From G963667855 sp963667855 (GTDB lineage Bacteria; Planctomycetota; Phycisphaerae; UBA1845): 64,000 nt of DNA. The stretch covers positions 1 through 64,000 of the forward strand of contig CAXXKI010000030.1 of assembly GCA_963667855.2 (NCBI GenBank), written 5' to 3'. The notes beneath the pieces were generated by a model. That model was not told where the DNA came from and searched no databases. It worked only from the letters and a program-made list of their open reading frames with translations. Shown in pieces: positions 26,052 to 35,018 of the stretch (positions are counted from its first letter, which is position 1; the number at the start of each line of letters is the position of its first letter). The translations under genes were made by a program, and so were the position numbers.

Positions 26052-27620
26052 ATGAAATCAAGTATCAGGTGCATATCGATTGGTGGGGCATGCCTGGCTC
26101 TATTCGCTATGGCGCATACTGCGGTAGCTCAGGAGAGTGAAGAAAACGAGAGCGAAACCAGACCGATTGCGGTTGTGGAATCTCCAGTCCACGATTTTGG
26201 TGAAGTATGGGTCAGTGACCCCCTGAACCATTCTTTCGTTATAAGGAATGCGGGCAAAAGCCGGTTGGAAATCAAGAAAGTGAAACCGACATGCGGCTGT
26301 ACCCTGGCAGGCAACCATCCCCAGTTTATAGAACCCGGTGAAAGCGGTCAGTTCCCGTTCAGGTTAAACACGAATAAGATTAAGGGAAAATTCACCAAGG
26401 CGATTTCGGTCATAACCAGTGATCCCGAAAATAAGACGATTACTCTGAGGTTAACCGGGGTGGTCAAGCAATACGTGGACGTGACTCCTCAAACGGTACA
26501 ATTCGGACGGGTGAAAGAGGATACGGTTGTTTCCGAAACTCTGACGATCACCAACAATACCGATACACCGTTGAAATTATCGATTGATGAGAAAACGAAT
26601 CCGCAATGTTTCAAGGGAAAAATCAAAGAACTGATTCCGGGAAAGAAATACGAGTTGACGGTTACCGCACAACCCCCGTTTCGAACAGGAATAAACCGTT
26701 TTCCTCTGAAGATCGACACGAATATCCCCAACCAGCAACAACTTAACATTTTCTGCATAGCCACTCTTCCGGAACGTCTGCAAATCAAACCGGACAGGCT
26801 TATCGTCTCGGCGTCGGCAAAAACCGAAAGTGTTCGGAAATTATGGTTTACTAATAACGGAGAAAAACCGGTCAAAGTCACCAAGGCTTCCTGTGGGAAT
26901 CCAGGCGTCAAGGTTGAGAAAAATGATGTGGAGGAAGGGAAAAAGTACTTGATCGTGGTAACGATACCTCCAAGATTCAAGCCGGGTAAGGACGAAGCAG
27001 TGGTAGTGGAAACTGACGATCCTGAAAAACCGCGAATCACGATTCCTTTCCAGGAGAGTAAAACCAGGGCAACACGCAAGCGAGAGCGCCCGGCGATGAA
27101 GATGAAAGGCGAAAAAGCACCGCAGGCGAAAAAGAGTACATGGGATGGCAAGGATGCTGTTATTGGAGGTCCGTCCGACAAAGTACAGGTAGTTATGTTC
27201 TATGCCTCCTGGTGCGGATTCTGTAAAAAGGCTTTACCGGTGGTTCAGGGACTTCACGAACGATTTCTGCAGGAAGGTCTGGCCGCGGAGGTAAAGATAG
27301 TTAACCTCGACGATTCCGCCGGCAAACGAGGAAGAACTCAGGATCAGTCAATCGAACACTACAAATCCCTCGAACTTACTATGCCCATGATCCTTGACAG
27401 CAACAAGGAAATCGGAACGCAATATATGGTAACGAGTTTTCCGACCATGTTCGTTATTGATCAATCGGGAAAAGTGGAATCGGTATACGTCGGCGCGGGA
27501 ACTGGTTTCGATGCCAGTATAATGAAGGAAACGAAGGAGTTGCTAAAAGCAAAAGCCTCGGACAGTCAGGAAAAAACGGAGAAGGCAAGCAGCGAATCCG
27601 ATTCGAAGTCGCAGAAGTAG
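26052..27620 (+). CDS. DUF1573 protein fused to a thioredoxin domain
   Basis: ATG 26052 follows GGAGA; the earlier in-frame ATG has no signal. Signal peptide (ISIGGACLALFAMAHTAVAQ), then an N-terminal DUF1573 domain (HDFGEVWVSDPLNHSFVIRN, VKPTCGCT), two more Ig-like beta domains (IPFRL..., and the block from about residue 145 to 330), a Lys-rich linker, and a C-terminal thioredoxin-like domain with W-C-G-F-C at about residues 385-389 and cis-Pro in SFPTMFVID. It likely acts as a periplasmic thiol-disulfide protein presented on an adhesive beta scaffold. Acidic Ser/Lys-rich tail. Followed by a terminator. Confidence 0.85.
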   Translation: MKSSIRCISIGGACLALFAMAHTAVAQESEENESETRPIAVVESPVHDFGEVWVSDPLNHSFVIRNAGKSRLEIKKVKPTCGCTLAGNHPQFIEPGESGQFPFRLNTNKIKGKFTKAISVITSDPENKTITLRLTGVVKQYVDVTPQTVQFGRVKEDTVVSETLTITNNTDTPLKLSIDEKTNPQCFKGKIKELIPGKKYELTVTAQPPFRTGINRFPLKIDTNIPNQQQLNIFCIATLPERLQIKPDRLIVSASAKTESVRKLWFTNNGEKPVKVTKASCGNPGVKVEKNDVEEGKKYLIVVTIPPRFKPGKDEAVVVETDDPEKPRITIPFQESKTRATRKRERPAMKMKGEKAPQAKKSTWDGKDAVIGGPSDKVQVVMFYASWCGFCKKALPVVQGLHERFLQEGLAAEVKIVNLDDSAGKRGRTQDQSIEHYKSLELTMPMILDSNKEIGTQYMVTSFPTMFVIDQSGKVESVYVGAGTGFDASIMKETKELLKAKASDSQEKTEKASSESDSKSQK

Positions 27621-27660
27621 CAACGATCGCGCTAACACTTCAACTTTTCAGCTATTAAAC

Positions 27661-27704
27661 AAGGTCGCGGTCGCCAATATTCAGTTGGAGCCGCGACCTT
27701 TTGT
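27661..27704 (+). terminator. Intrinsic terminator
   Basis: AAGGTCGCGG pairs with CCGCGACCTT across a 20-base loop, followed by TTTTGTT. Lies between convergent genes. Confidence 0.8.
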
Positions 27705-27734
27705 TCCTGTCACAAACCGGCAGGACTGAGCGTT

Positions 27735-28751
27735 CTACATTTCCCGGTCAACAGCATTTGCGATTCTGGATAAATCCTGCATTAGTCGGGCAAAAACGCC
27801 AGTGGTTATCGACTGGGCGCCATCGGTTACCGCGTGTTCAGGATTGGGATGAACCTCAATCAATAATCCATCGGCACCGGCGGCTATCGCGGCTTTGCAC
27901 ATGGAGGGGACCATGTACGCATGTCCGGTTCCCTGCGATGGATCAATAACAATAGGCAGGTGAGATTCGTTCTTAACAGCCGGAATCACCGCCAGTGGCA
28001 GGGTGTTGCGCACGTATGATTCGTGTGTGCGAATCCCCCGTTCGCAGAGAATTACATTGGGATTGCCAGCATTTATGATGTACTCCGCGGCAAGCAGGAA
28101 CTCCTTTAAGGTGGCGCTCCAGCCTCGTTTTAGCATGATTGCCCGGTCGGTTTTACCCAAAGCGGCCAACAGGTTAAAATTGTGCATATTACGGGTACCG
28201 ACCTGCAGAATGTCGGCATACTCCGCTACAAGGTCGACCTGATCGAGACTCATGACTTCCGTACAGACAACAAGCCCGGTTTCCTTGCGAGCCTTAGCCA
28301 GCAGCTTCAAGCCCTCTTCTCCAAGTCCCTGGAAATCGTAAGGGTTGGTCCGAGGTTTGAAGGCTCCGCCGCGCAATCCAACCGCGCCGGCCTCTTTGAC
28401 CGCAAAAGCGGTATCTAAAACCTGTTTTTCGCTTTCAACACTGCATGGACCGGCAATCACACCTATCTTCTGACCACCAATGTGGTTACCGCTACCGATA
28501 GGAATCACCGAAGGTTCCGATTTAACTTCCTTACTGGCAACCTTATAGGGCTTAAGGATCGGAACGACCTCATCCACCATCGGAGCGTTTTCGATAGCGG
28601 ACATGTCAACACCGCGTTTGTCGCCGATGGCGGCCACTACCGTACGGTCCGTTCCAACAATCACATGATCCTTAAGCGAATATTGGCGGATCAAATCGAC
28701 AACGTGGTTGACATCGGCATCGCTGCAGCCCGGTTTCATTACGACAATCAT
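27735..28751 (-). CDS. aroF: 3-deoxy-7-phosphoheptulonate synthase (DAHP synthase, AroF/KDO8P-like class)
   Basis: First step of the shikimate pathway, condensing phosphoenolpyruvate and erythrose-4-phosphate. A 338-residue protein with an N-terminal ferredoxin-like regulatory domain (MIVVMKPGCSDADVNHVVDL) as in Thermotoga-type enzymes, then the barrel with GVIAGPCSVES, LRGGAFKPRTNPYDFQGLG, QVGTRNMHNFNLL, KRGWSATLKEFLLAAEYI and PIVIDPSQGTGH. AAGGAG precedes the ATG. It starts 18 bp after the serS stop, so the two are probably cotranscribed, an operon seen in some bacteria without an obvious link. Confidence 0.96.
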   Translation of the reverse strand: MIVVMKPGCSDADVNHVVDLIRQYSLKDHVIVGTDRTVVAAIGDKRGVDMSAIENAPMVDEVVPILKPYKVASKEVKSEPSVIPIGSGNHIGGQKIGVIAGPCSVESEKQVLDTAFAVKEAGAVGLRGGAFKPRTNPYDFQGLGEEGLKLLAKARKETGLVVCTEVMSLDQVDLVAEYADILQVGTRNMHNFNLLAALGKTDRAIMLKRGWSATLKEFLLAAEYIINAGNPNVILCERGIRTHESYVRNTLPLAVIPAVKNESHLPIVIDPSQGTGHAYMVPSMCKAAIAAGADGLLIEVHPNPEHAVTDGAQSITTGVFARLMQDLSRIANAVDREM

Positions 28752-28769
28752 GGGATTTCTCCTTGGTAC

Positions 28770-30107
28770 TTACTGGTTTGCCGGGCCGATCTTTTCTTTG
28801 CCGTTCATGTATGGGCGTAAAACCGGCGGTATATTAATTGAACCGTCGGCGTTCTGGTTGAGTTCCATCAATGGAATCAGTACTCGCGGTGATGCCACCA
28901 CCGTGTTATTTAGCGTGTGGCAGAAACGGAGCTTACCTTCGGAATCACGATAGCGGAGTTTCAATCTCCGGGCCTGGAATTCATAGAACCTGGAGGCGGA
29001 ATGAGTTTCGCCATAACTGTTTCTCGACGGCATCCAGGTTTCTATGTCGAACTTCTGCACCTGGCCCTGTCCGAGATCGCCGGTGCAGACATTCACGACT
29101 CGGTAGGGGAGTTCCAGCTTCTGCATGAGCGCTTCCGAATTGGCCAGGATTTCCTGGTGATACTTGATACTCTCGGCCTCATCGTTAGGACATATGACGA
29201 CTTGCTCAACCTTGTCAAAAAGGTGGATACGGTATAATCCCCTTGTATCCTTGCCTGCCGCTCCGGCTTCCCTGCGAAAACAGGGACTGACCGCAACCAT
29301 TTTGATCGGAAGTTGCGATTCTTCGAGAATCTCCTCGGAATAGAACGCAGTCAGGGGAACTTCAGCCGTACCCACAAGCGACATCTGGTCTCTTTCGCAC
29401 AGATAAGCCTGATCGCGACCTACAGGGAAATACCCGGTTCCGTACATAACCTCTTCGCGAACGAGCACGGGGACCTGCATTGGGGTATACCCACGCTCCA
29501 TCATCAGGTCCACAGCCAGCCGCAATACGGCTTGATGGAGCAGAAACGCGTCACCTTTAAGAGCATAGTTGCGGGTTCCAGCGAGTTTTACGCCCCGCTC
29601 GATGTCTATAATCCCTAATTGCTCGCCAAGGTCCACGTGATCCTTCAACCCGAAATCGAAACTCGGTATTTCGCCGACCTTGCGTAGCTCCACGTTGTCG
29701 GTGTCATCAACCCCCAGGGGGACCTCCGCTGCCGGCGGTTGGGGAATAGTAAGCATGAGATTGTTGAACTCATCAAGAACCTCTCGCTCTTTTTCTTCCA
29801 GCGGCTTAATCCGCTGCTTTATATCGTTGAGTTCCTGTTGAGCTTTGTCAGCTTCGGCCTTGATGTCGTCTTCGGTACGACCGCTCTCAATGGCTTTTCG
29901 ATACCAGGCGCTTTTAGGGTTGCGGTATGAGCCCATCTGCTGACCGCCTTCTCTACTTTTCGTACGCAACGAGTCGAGTTCCGTCTGCAACTGCCGTCGC
30001 TGGTTATCCACCTCCAGCAACCGATCAACGTCACAGGTCACTTTCTTGTCTACGGCTGCCTTTTTAACCAGATCAGCATTGTCTCTAATGAACTTGATGT
30101 CGAGCAT
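28770..30107 (-). CDS. serS: Seryl-tRNA synthetase
   Basis: Class II synthetase with the N-terminal coiled-coil arm (residues 30-105: DVDRLLEVDNQRRQLQTELD and the rest) and the catalytic core: TAEVPLTAFYSEEI (motif near TxE loop), FRREAGAAGKDTRGLYRIHL (motif 2), IETWMPSRNSYGETHSASRF and HTLNNTVVASPRVLIPLMEL (motif 3). Length 445, as expected. It is the first gene of a minus-strand pair with aroF; no T-box leader is visible upstream (30108-30334). Confidence 0.97.
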   Translation of the reverse strand: MLDIKFIRDNADLVKKAAVDKKVTCDVDRLLEVDNQRRQLQTELDSLRTKSREGGQQMGSYRNPKSAWYRKAIESGRTEDDIKAEADKAQQELNDIKQRIKPLEEKEREVLDEFNNLMLTIPQPPAAEVPLGVDDTDNVELRKVGEIPSFDFGLKDHVDLGEQLGIIDIERGVKLAGTRNYALKGDAFLLHQAVLRLAVDLMMERGYTPMQVPVLVREEVMYGTGYFPVGRDQAYLCERDQMSLVGTAEVPLTAFYSEEILEESQLPIKMVAVSPCFRREAGAAGKDTRGLYRIHLFDKVEQVVICPNDEAESIKYHQEILANSEALMQKLELPYRVVNVCTGDLGQGQVQKFDIETWMPSRNSYGETHSASRFYEFQARRLKLRYRDSEGKLRFCHTLNNTVVASPRVLIPLMELNQNADGSINIPPVLRPYMNGKEKIGPANQ

Positions 30108-30334
30108 TGGCCAGGTTCCTTGCTAAGAGCCTTTGGTAATCGAAATCCTAAATACCCCCGGTCGAAGAGAGCCGACCCAGTATTCTTACAAGTCAGCAAT
30201 CGGCAACCACGCTACGGTGGGTGTAATTTAACCTTTGTTGACGAATCCGGCTTTTATGTCAAGAACCCAAATACACCGGCAATGATTTGTCCGTGATTAC
30301 TCGCATCTTGAAACAGAAAAGCTAAACTTCAACC

Positions 30335-31000
30335 ATGTATCCAACAACCGACGTGATAACGCTGGGGCATCTGAGCCATAATCTGTTCTGGAAAGAGGAA
30401 AAGCAGGCGGTCAGGCCTTCGTTGGCCACCACAACCTTAATCCGCAGTGGTGATACCAAAATTCTGGTGGATCCATCGCTCCCGCCGGAATTAATGGCCA
30501 GAAGCCTCTTTGACCGTTCGGGTTTGGAGCCTTCCCAGATAGACATCGTCTTTCTCACCAGTTTCCATCCTACCCATAGACGTTCTCTGCCCGTTTTCGA
30601 CGAAGCAAGATGGTTGATAAACGAAGCAGAGCGGGAGGCCGTCGCTTCCCACCTGAACGATTTGCTTGACTCTGACGACGCGCAGACGGAAAGGGCTACC
30701 GAGAGCGAGCTTGCGATTCTGGGACGCACCACGGCGGCTGAGGACGTTTTAGCGGACGGTGTGGACCTGTTCCCTTCGCCGGGGGTGACAGAAGGATGCT
30801 GTGGACTCCTGGTGGCAGGGATCCGCACCACGATTATTGCTGGAGATGCCGTGCTTACGCGAGACCATTTCCAGTACAGCCAGGTCGCTTCGGATGCGAT
30901 GGACGCAGAAAAAGCGTCCCAGTCGCTTACTGAGATATATGAAATCGCCGACATAATTATTCCCGGCCATGACAACATGTTTGTGGCAGGTGGATTTTAA
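30335..31000 (+). CDS. Degenerate metallo-beta-lactamase-fold protein
   Basis: A 221-residue protein with the MBL fold outline: THLIRSGDTKILVDPSL-like opening (TTLIRSGDTKILVDPSLPP), DIVFLTSFHPTHRRSLPVFD where THxHxDH should be, a long acidic helix region, LFPSPGVTEGCCGLLVAG in place of the usual G-H-T-x-G-H, TIIAGDAV and IIPGHDNMF. Two of the zinc-binding signatures are altered (H-x-x-H only, and no His in the GHTPGH position), so the metal site is incomplete or different. It stands alone, divergent from serS. Confidence 0.75.
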   Translation: MYPTTDVITLGHLSHNLFWKEEKQAVRPSLATTTLIRSGDTKILVDPSLPPELMARSLFDRSGLEPSQIDIVFLTSFHPTHRRSLPVFDEARWLINEAEREAVASHLNDLLDSDDAQTERATESELAILGRTTAAEDVLADGVDLFPSPGVTEGCCGLLVAGIRTTIIAGDAVLTRDHFQYSQVASDAMDAEKASQSLTEIYEIADIIIPGHDNMFVAGGF

Positions 31001-31183
31001 TCTGACCGCAGCTTGCAACGTTTTTATAGGACAGCTCTGACTGTGGGAATAATCCGTATTCGTCCCCATTTGCCCTGGCCGTTTTTTGTAAGCTAAAATT
31101 CACGTAACGGCTGGAATCAGACTCGTCAGGCCGCAACCAACCCTTGTAGGGGGCGGTGTAAACACGCGAATTTCAGGGATTCG

Positions 31184-32476
31184 ATGACCAGAAAAATCCG
31201 ATCAGCAGTTGGGCAGATTCTTTTATTCACCACTTCTACGGTAGTGGGGTTCATAATTATCGTAAGTACCGATCTGGTAAGCCATTTTTCATACCTTATG
31301 GAGAAAGGACGCATTCAGGCAGTACGAGAGGCGTTGCCGTCAGAAAAGGACCTCGACCTTTGGAATGGAAGAGCACGGGCGGTTGCCTCTGTAGTGAGTC
31401 CGGCGGTGGTGCAGATAATCGCCGAGCGACAGTGGCGGGCGGAAGATCAGGATCAACTTGATATCTTGCAGAAGCTTTTCAATCCCAAGGATACTCTACC
31501 GGAATGCGGCGATGATGACGCTGACCTGAAAGACGACCGGGACGGAGAGCAGAAAGACTCTACTGATAATTTGGAATCCATTCTCAAGAATCACCCGTTT
31601 GACTTAGCTCCCAGCATGGGGAGTGGTTTTGTCGTTGATGCGGGAAATGGCTACATTGTAACGAATAGCCACGTGGTGGAAGATTGCAAAGCGATTCGCG
31701 CGTACTTGGCTGACGGGCGGCGGTTCTCCGCTACCGTGGTCGGGTTGGATCCTAAATCCGACATAGCAGTTATCCAAATCCCGGCGGAAAACCTTCATGA
31801 GCTGTCGCTGGCTGACAGTTCTCAGGTACAAGTCGGTGACGACGTGATGGCCGTGGGCAATCCTTTCGGATTGGATGGCACGTTCAGCAGGGGGATAATC
31901 AGTGCCAAGCAAAGATCGAATATCAACATTCACGGTACCGAATATAAAGGTTTTCTGCAGACGGACGCAGTGATCAATCCGGGTAACAGTGGCGGTCCGC
32001 TGGTGAACATGCGCGGAGAGGTAATCGCCATGAATACCGCTATTGCCACTCAATCCGGTCACTACGACGGAGTTGGATTCGCGATTCCCACTTCGAGAAT
32101 CAAGCAGGTTATACCGGCATTGATCGCTGGTGAAACCGTTCAGCGAGGTTATCTCGGCGTGAGTATCGTTTCAGCAACCGCTTTTGAACCACTAAGTAAA
32201 GAGCTGGGCTGGGAAGAACCGCACGGAGTTATTATCCGCAAGGTAATGCCCGATTCTCCCGCGGAAAAAGGGGGGCTTAAAGTTGAGGATATTGTAATCG
32301 ATATCAACGGTAGAAAGCTTCGCGGTACGGCAGACCTGATTGACATAGTGGGAGCAGTGAGTCCTGGCGAAACTATTGCAATCAGCCTATGGCGATCCGG
32401 AATAGCCGAAAAAGTGGAACTGAAAGTTGGTAAACAGCCGAAGAATTTCAGTACACGAATCCCTCTGGATCGGTAA
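31184..32476 (+). CDS. HtrA/DegP-type periplasmic serine protease
   Basis: N-terminal signal anchor (GQILLFTTSTVVGFIIIVST), an acidic insertion (about residues 105-130), then the trypsin-like domain with the catalytic triad H163 (TNSHVVED), D193 (SDIAVIQI) and S269 (GNSGGPLV), and one C-terminal PDZ domain (RGYLGVSIVS ... GVIIRKVMPDSPAEKGGLKV ... INGRKL). One PDZ makes it DegS/HtrA2-like in layout. It probably degrades misfolded envelope proteins. AGGGA upstream; no operon partner. Confidence 0.93.
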   Translation: MTRKIRSAVGQILLFTTSTVVGFIIIVSTDLVSHFSYLMEKGRIQAVREALPSEKDLDLWNGRARAVASVVSPAVVQIIAERQWRAEDQDQLDILQKLFNPKDTLPECGDDDADLKDDRDGEQKDSTDNLESILKNHPFDLAPSMGSGFVVDAGNGYIVTNSHVVEDCKAIRAYLADGRRFSATVVGLDPKSDIAVIQIPAENLHELSLADSSQVQVGDDVMAVGNPFGLDGTFSRGIISAKQRSNINIHGTEYKGFLQTDAVINPGNSGGPLVNMRGEVIAMNTAIATQSGHYDGVGFAIPTSRIKQVIPALIAGETVQRGYLGVSIVSATAFEPLSKELGWEEPHGVIIRKVMPDSPAEKGGLKVEDIVIDINGRKLRGTADLIDIVGAVSPGETIAISLWRSGIAEKVELKVGKQPKNFSTRIPLDR

Positions 32477-32584
32477 CTACATCAGCCGACATCGTTTTAC
32501 CCGTTTTCCTGTTGACACAATTCCTGTCACTTACGATTATCCTTCCGGAAATGTATTTTGAATTACTCTGGAGGATAGCGTTTT

Positions 32585-32935
32585 ATGATCGTGGTGAATA
32601 CGGAAACCATTCCCGGTTATGACATTCGTGAAGTCAAGGGACTGGTTCAAGGCAATACGATTCGCGCCAAGCACATGGGACGCGATATAGCGGCCGGCCT
32701 GAAGAATCTCGTCGGCGGAGAATTGACCGGGTACACCGAACTTCTGACCGAGGCTCGACGTCAGGCGATGGAGCGCATGCTTGCCCAGGCGCAGCAACTT
32801 GGGGCAAACGCCATAGTTAATGTTCGATTCACCACCAGCGCCGTGACGCAGGGGGCGGCTGAATTGTACGCCTACGGTACGGCAGTATTTGTCGAGGAAG
32901 GAGGAAATCGATGGGCGGCTGGGAACTCTGGTTGA
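32585..32935 (+). CDS. YbjQ family (UPF0145) protein
   Basis: A 116-residue protein with the complete family pattern: ETIPGYDIREVKGLVQGNTI, RAKHMGRDIAAGLKNLVGGE, TEARRQAMERMLAQAQQLGA, NAIVNVRF and YGTAVFVE. The family forms pentameric rings with an unproven heavy-metal or dodecin-like role. The tail overlaps the next YbjQ gene by 25 bp, so the two are an operon. TGGAGG precedes the start. Confidence 0.93.
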   Translation: MIVVNTETIPGYDIREVKGLVQGNTIRAKHMGRDIAAGLKNLVGGELTGYTELLTEARRQAMERMLAQAQQLGANAIVNVRFTTSAVTQGAAELYAYGTAVFVEEGGNRWAAGNSG

Positions 32936-33375
32936 ATATTCTTCCTGTTCTGGTTCTCCTGTCATTGGGATATCTGGTTGGGCGGCTGCGGGAGCGGAGC
33001 CATCTTCATTCTCTTGCGAACAGGGAACAGGAATTTGTTGATATAGTGGTGTGTAATACCAGAAAGGTGTTAAACCCACATGAAGTCCGAAAGGCGGCAA
33101 TGGTCAGCGGTACAGCGGTTATCGCTTCTGACTACTTTAAAACTTTCGCGGCATACTTGCGCGGTATCGTGGGCGGCGAAGTACGTGCCTTCGAAACGTT
33201 AATGGATCGCGCTCGGCGAGAAGCGACTCTGCGATTGCTGGAACAGGCTCGGCAGATGGGCGCCCGCGAAGTGTGGAATATTCGGCTGGAAACGTCGAAC
33301 ATCTGCAGCTCCACTGGCCGTAAAGGTATGGTCAGCGTCGAGGTGTTTGCGTTCGGGACGGCGGTAGTCAGGTGA
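32911..33375 (+). CDS. Membrane-anchored YbjQ family paralogue
   Basis: Begins with an N-terminal membrane helix (WLNILPVLVLLSLGYLVGRL) followed by a degenerate YbjQ domain (AMVSGTAVIASDYFKTFAAY, LRGIVGGEVRAFETLMDRAR, REATLRLLEQARQMGAREVW, FAFGTAVV). The N-terminal GNTIRAK signature of the first copy is altered. Overlapping genes suggest the soluble and membrane-anchored subunits form one complex at the membrane. Confidence 0.88.
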   Translation: MGGWELWLNILPVLVLLSLGYLVGRLRERSHLHSLANREQEFVDIVVCNTRKVLNPHEVRKAAMVSGTAVIASDYFKTFAAYLRGIVGGEVRAFETLMDRARREATLRLLEQARQMGAREVWNIRLETSNICSSTGRKGMVSVEVFAFGTAVVR

Positions 33376-33419
33376 ATTACTGACGGCCAGTTGAACTTGG
33401 GCTTTTGAGATGAAACCCT

Positions 33420-34295
33420 ATGTCCAAAAGCGAAGATTCACATTCGATTGAGCACGAACCTCACCTTCGCGGCGAAAGTGAATCCAGTCGATCTGCCGGT
33501 TATTACGAAAAACTGCATTTCCGGGAAGTTCTCGCTGGACTCAATAATGACAATCGCCCGGAAGATAGTGTATTTGACGAGCCTGACATCCTGCCGGGCC
33601 GCAAGAATGAGTTGATCGACAGGGACTGGAGCTGCGACCACTGCGGTTACAATCTCCGAGGTTTGACGGTAGAAACACCGTGCCCCGAATGCGGCATGCG
33701 AACTTTATATCGACCGCCGCCAGAAGGCGAAGAGAGTTACGGAACCTGGTTGTCGCGTCACCAGACGAGAGTTAACGGATCTACCGGGTGGTGGCTGGCG
33801 GTGTTGCTTGCAGGTTCCGGCGGGATTTTCGCCGTTATTGCCGCACTTTTTGGAACGAGTCCCGGCGGGGCGTTGTACCTGGGATTGCCGTTACTGATGG
33901 TAGTATTCGGGCCGGTGGTTGAGGAGACCATGAAAATAGCCGCCGCGTCGTACGTAATCGAAACGCGGCCATATTTGTTTACCCAACCATCTCAGATTCG
34001 GTTAACTGGGGCCGGCTCGGCTCTTGTATTTGCCGCGATAGAAAACGTTCTATATTTGCGTTTTTTCAACACAGTTCATACGCAGGAGTTGATTCTATGG
34101 CGCTGGACGGTGTGCGTGACACTGCACGTTTCGTGCTCCCTGGTGGCCGCTCAGGGGTTGATATGTGTCTGGACAGCTACGATAAATGAGAAACGGCGTC
34201 CCAATCTAAGTAATGCGATTCCTCTTCTTTCGACCGCGATATTGATTCACGCAGTTTATAATGCGGCGGTCGTGGGCTGGAGTTCTATTCCATAG
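33420..34295 (+). CDS. PrsW-like membrane protease with N-terminal zinc ribbon
   Basis: A 291-residue protein: acidic N-terminus, a zinc ribbon (CDHCGYNLRGLTVETPCPEC), then about seven membrane helices with PrsW/CAAX-like motifs: VVEETMKIAA (E-E-x-x-K), FAAIENVLYL (E-N), CVTLHVSCS (His) and LIHAVYNAA (His). Those are the glutamates and histidines thought to bind the catalytic zinc. The protein would be an intramembrane protease, possibly cleaving an anti-sigma factor; no such gene is next to it. Confidence 0.82.
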   Translation: MSKSEDSHSIEHEPHLRGESESSRSAGYYEKLHFREVLAGLNNDNRPEDSVFDEPDILPGRKNELIDRDWSCDHCGYNLRGLTVETPCPECGMRTLYRPPPEGEESYGTWLSRHQTRVNGSTGWWLAVLLAGSGGIFAVIAALFGTSPGGALYLGLPLLMVVFGPVVEETMKIAAASYVIETRPYLFTQPSQIRLTGAGSALVFAAIENVLYLRFFNTVHTQELILWRWTVCVTLHVSCSLVAAQGLICVWTATINEKRRPNLSNAIPLLSTAILIHAVYNAAVVGWSSIP

Positions 34296-34342
34296 TCTAC
34301 TTGGATGGATATTGCGGAAACCTCGAAGAAAAACCAACCTCG

Positions 34343-34888
34343 TCAAACGAGGTTTTTACCCTGGTTCTGATCGAGTATGCGGATAGCCAGACGTTTGTGA
34401 GCACCAACCAGATCCTTGCAGACCAGTTCCACTCTCTTGTTCAAACCCCGCCGATCACGGATAACCTTGCGCACGAGCGAACGCATTCGATGGTATTTCT
34501 GGTTCAGTATCCGTTTGTCAGAGTGAGCGGTTAAGGCCTTCTGCATTGAATCCAGGAGGTTCTCCACCTCAAACGGCTTGGGAAAGAAATCAACCACGCC
34601 ACAGCGCATGGCCTCTATCACGTCAGCCGCTGTCGGGCTGTTTCCCATGAGAATGATCGGTCGATCGCTGAGCTCTGTCAGGCGAGAGGCCATGGTAATG
34701 GCATCAATCCCTTCCGAAGTAGTATCTGCAACAACAAGAGAATGGGGTTCAAACATTTCCACGTCGAGGGCGTCTTCCGGGGAGGAAACACAGGTGATGT
34801 TGCAGTTGAATCGGCGCACGAACGCGTCAACCAGCATCTCCAGGATTCTCGGGTTACTCTCAACAAGCAGGATTTTATCGCTCGACAT
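34343..34888 (-). CDS. Response regulator receiver protein with coiled-coil tail
   Basis: ATG 34888 is preferred over the earlier frame start because the receiver domain begins there (MSSDKILLVESNPRILEMLV). Receiver features: VESN acidic pocket, LVVADTTSEG with the phosphoacceptor Asp, PIILMGNSP (Thr/Ser), DFFPKPFEVENLL (Lys). The C-terminal 60 residues are a basic helical tail (KYHRMRSLVRKVIRDRRGLN) with no DNA-binding motif, so output is probably by protein contact. Last of three minus-strand signalling genes. Confidence 0.85.
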   Translation of the reverse strand: MSSDKILLVESNPRILEMLVDAFVRRFNCNITCVSSPEDALDVEMFEPHSLVVADTTSEGIDAITMASRLTELSDRPIILMGNSPTAADVIEAMRCGVVDFFPKPFEVENLLDSMQKALTAHSDKRILNQKYHRMRSLVRKVIRDRRGLNKRVELVCKDLVGAHKRLAIRILDQNQGKNLV

Positions 34889-35018
34889 TCTGTTAGCTTC
34901 ACACTTACGGGTCGTTAGTGGTATTACCTGGTTGGGGATATACGAAATCCCCGGGCAAATCCACTGCCTGATCCTGTCGTGTCTGATGACTAATCCAGTG
35001 AAGAAACGGAAGGCTGTT

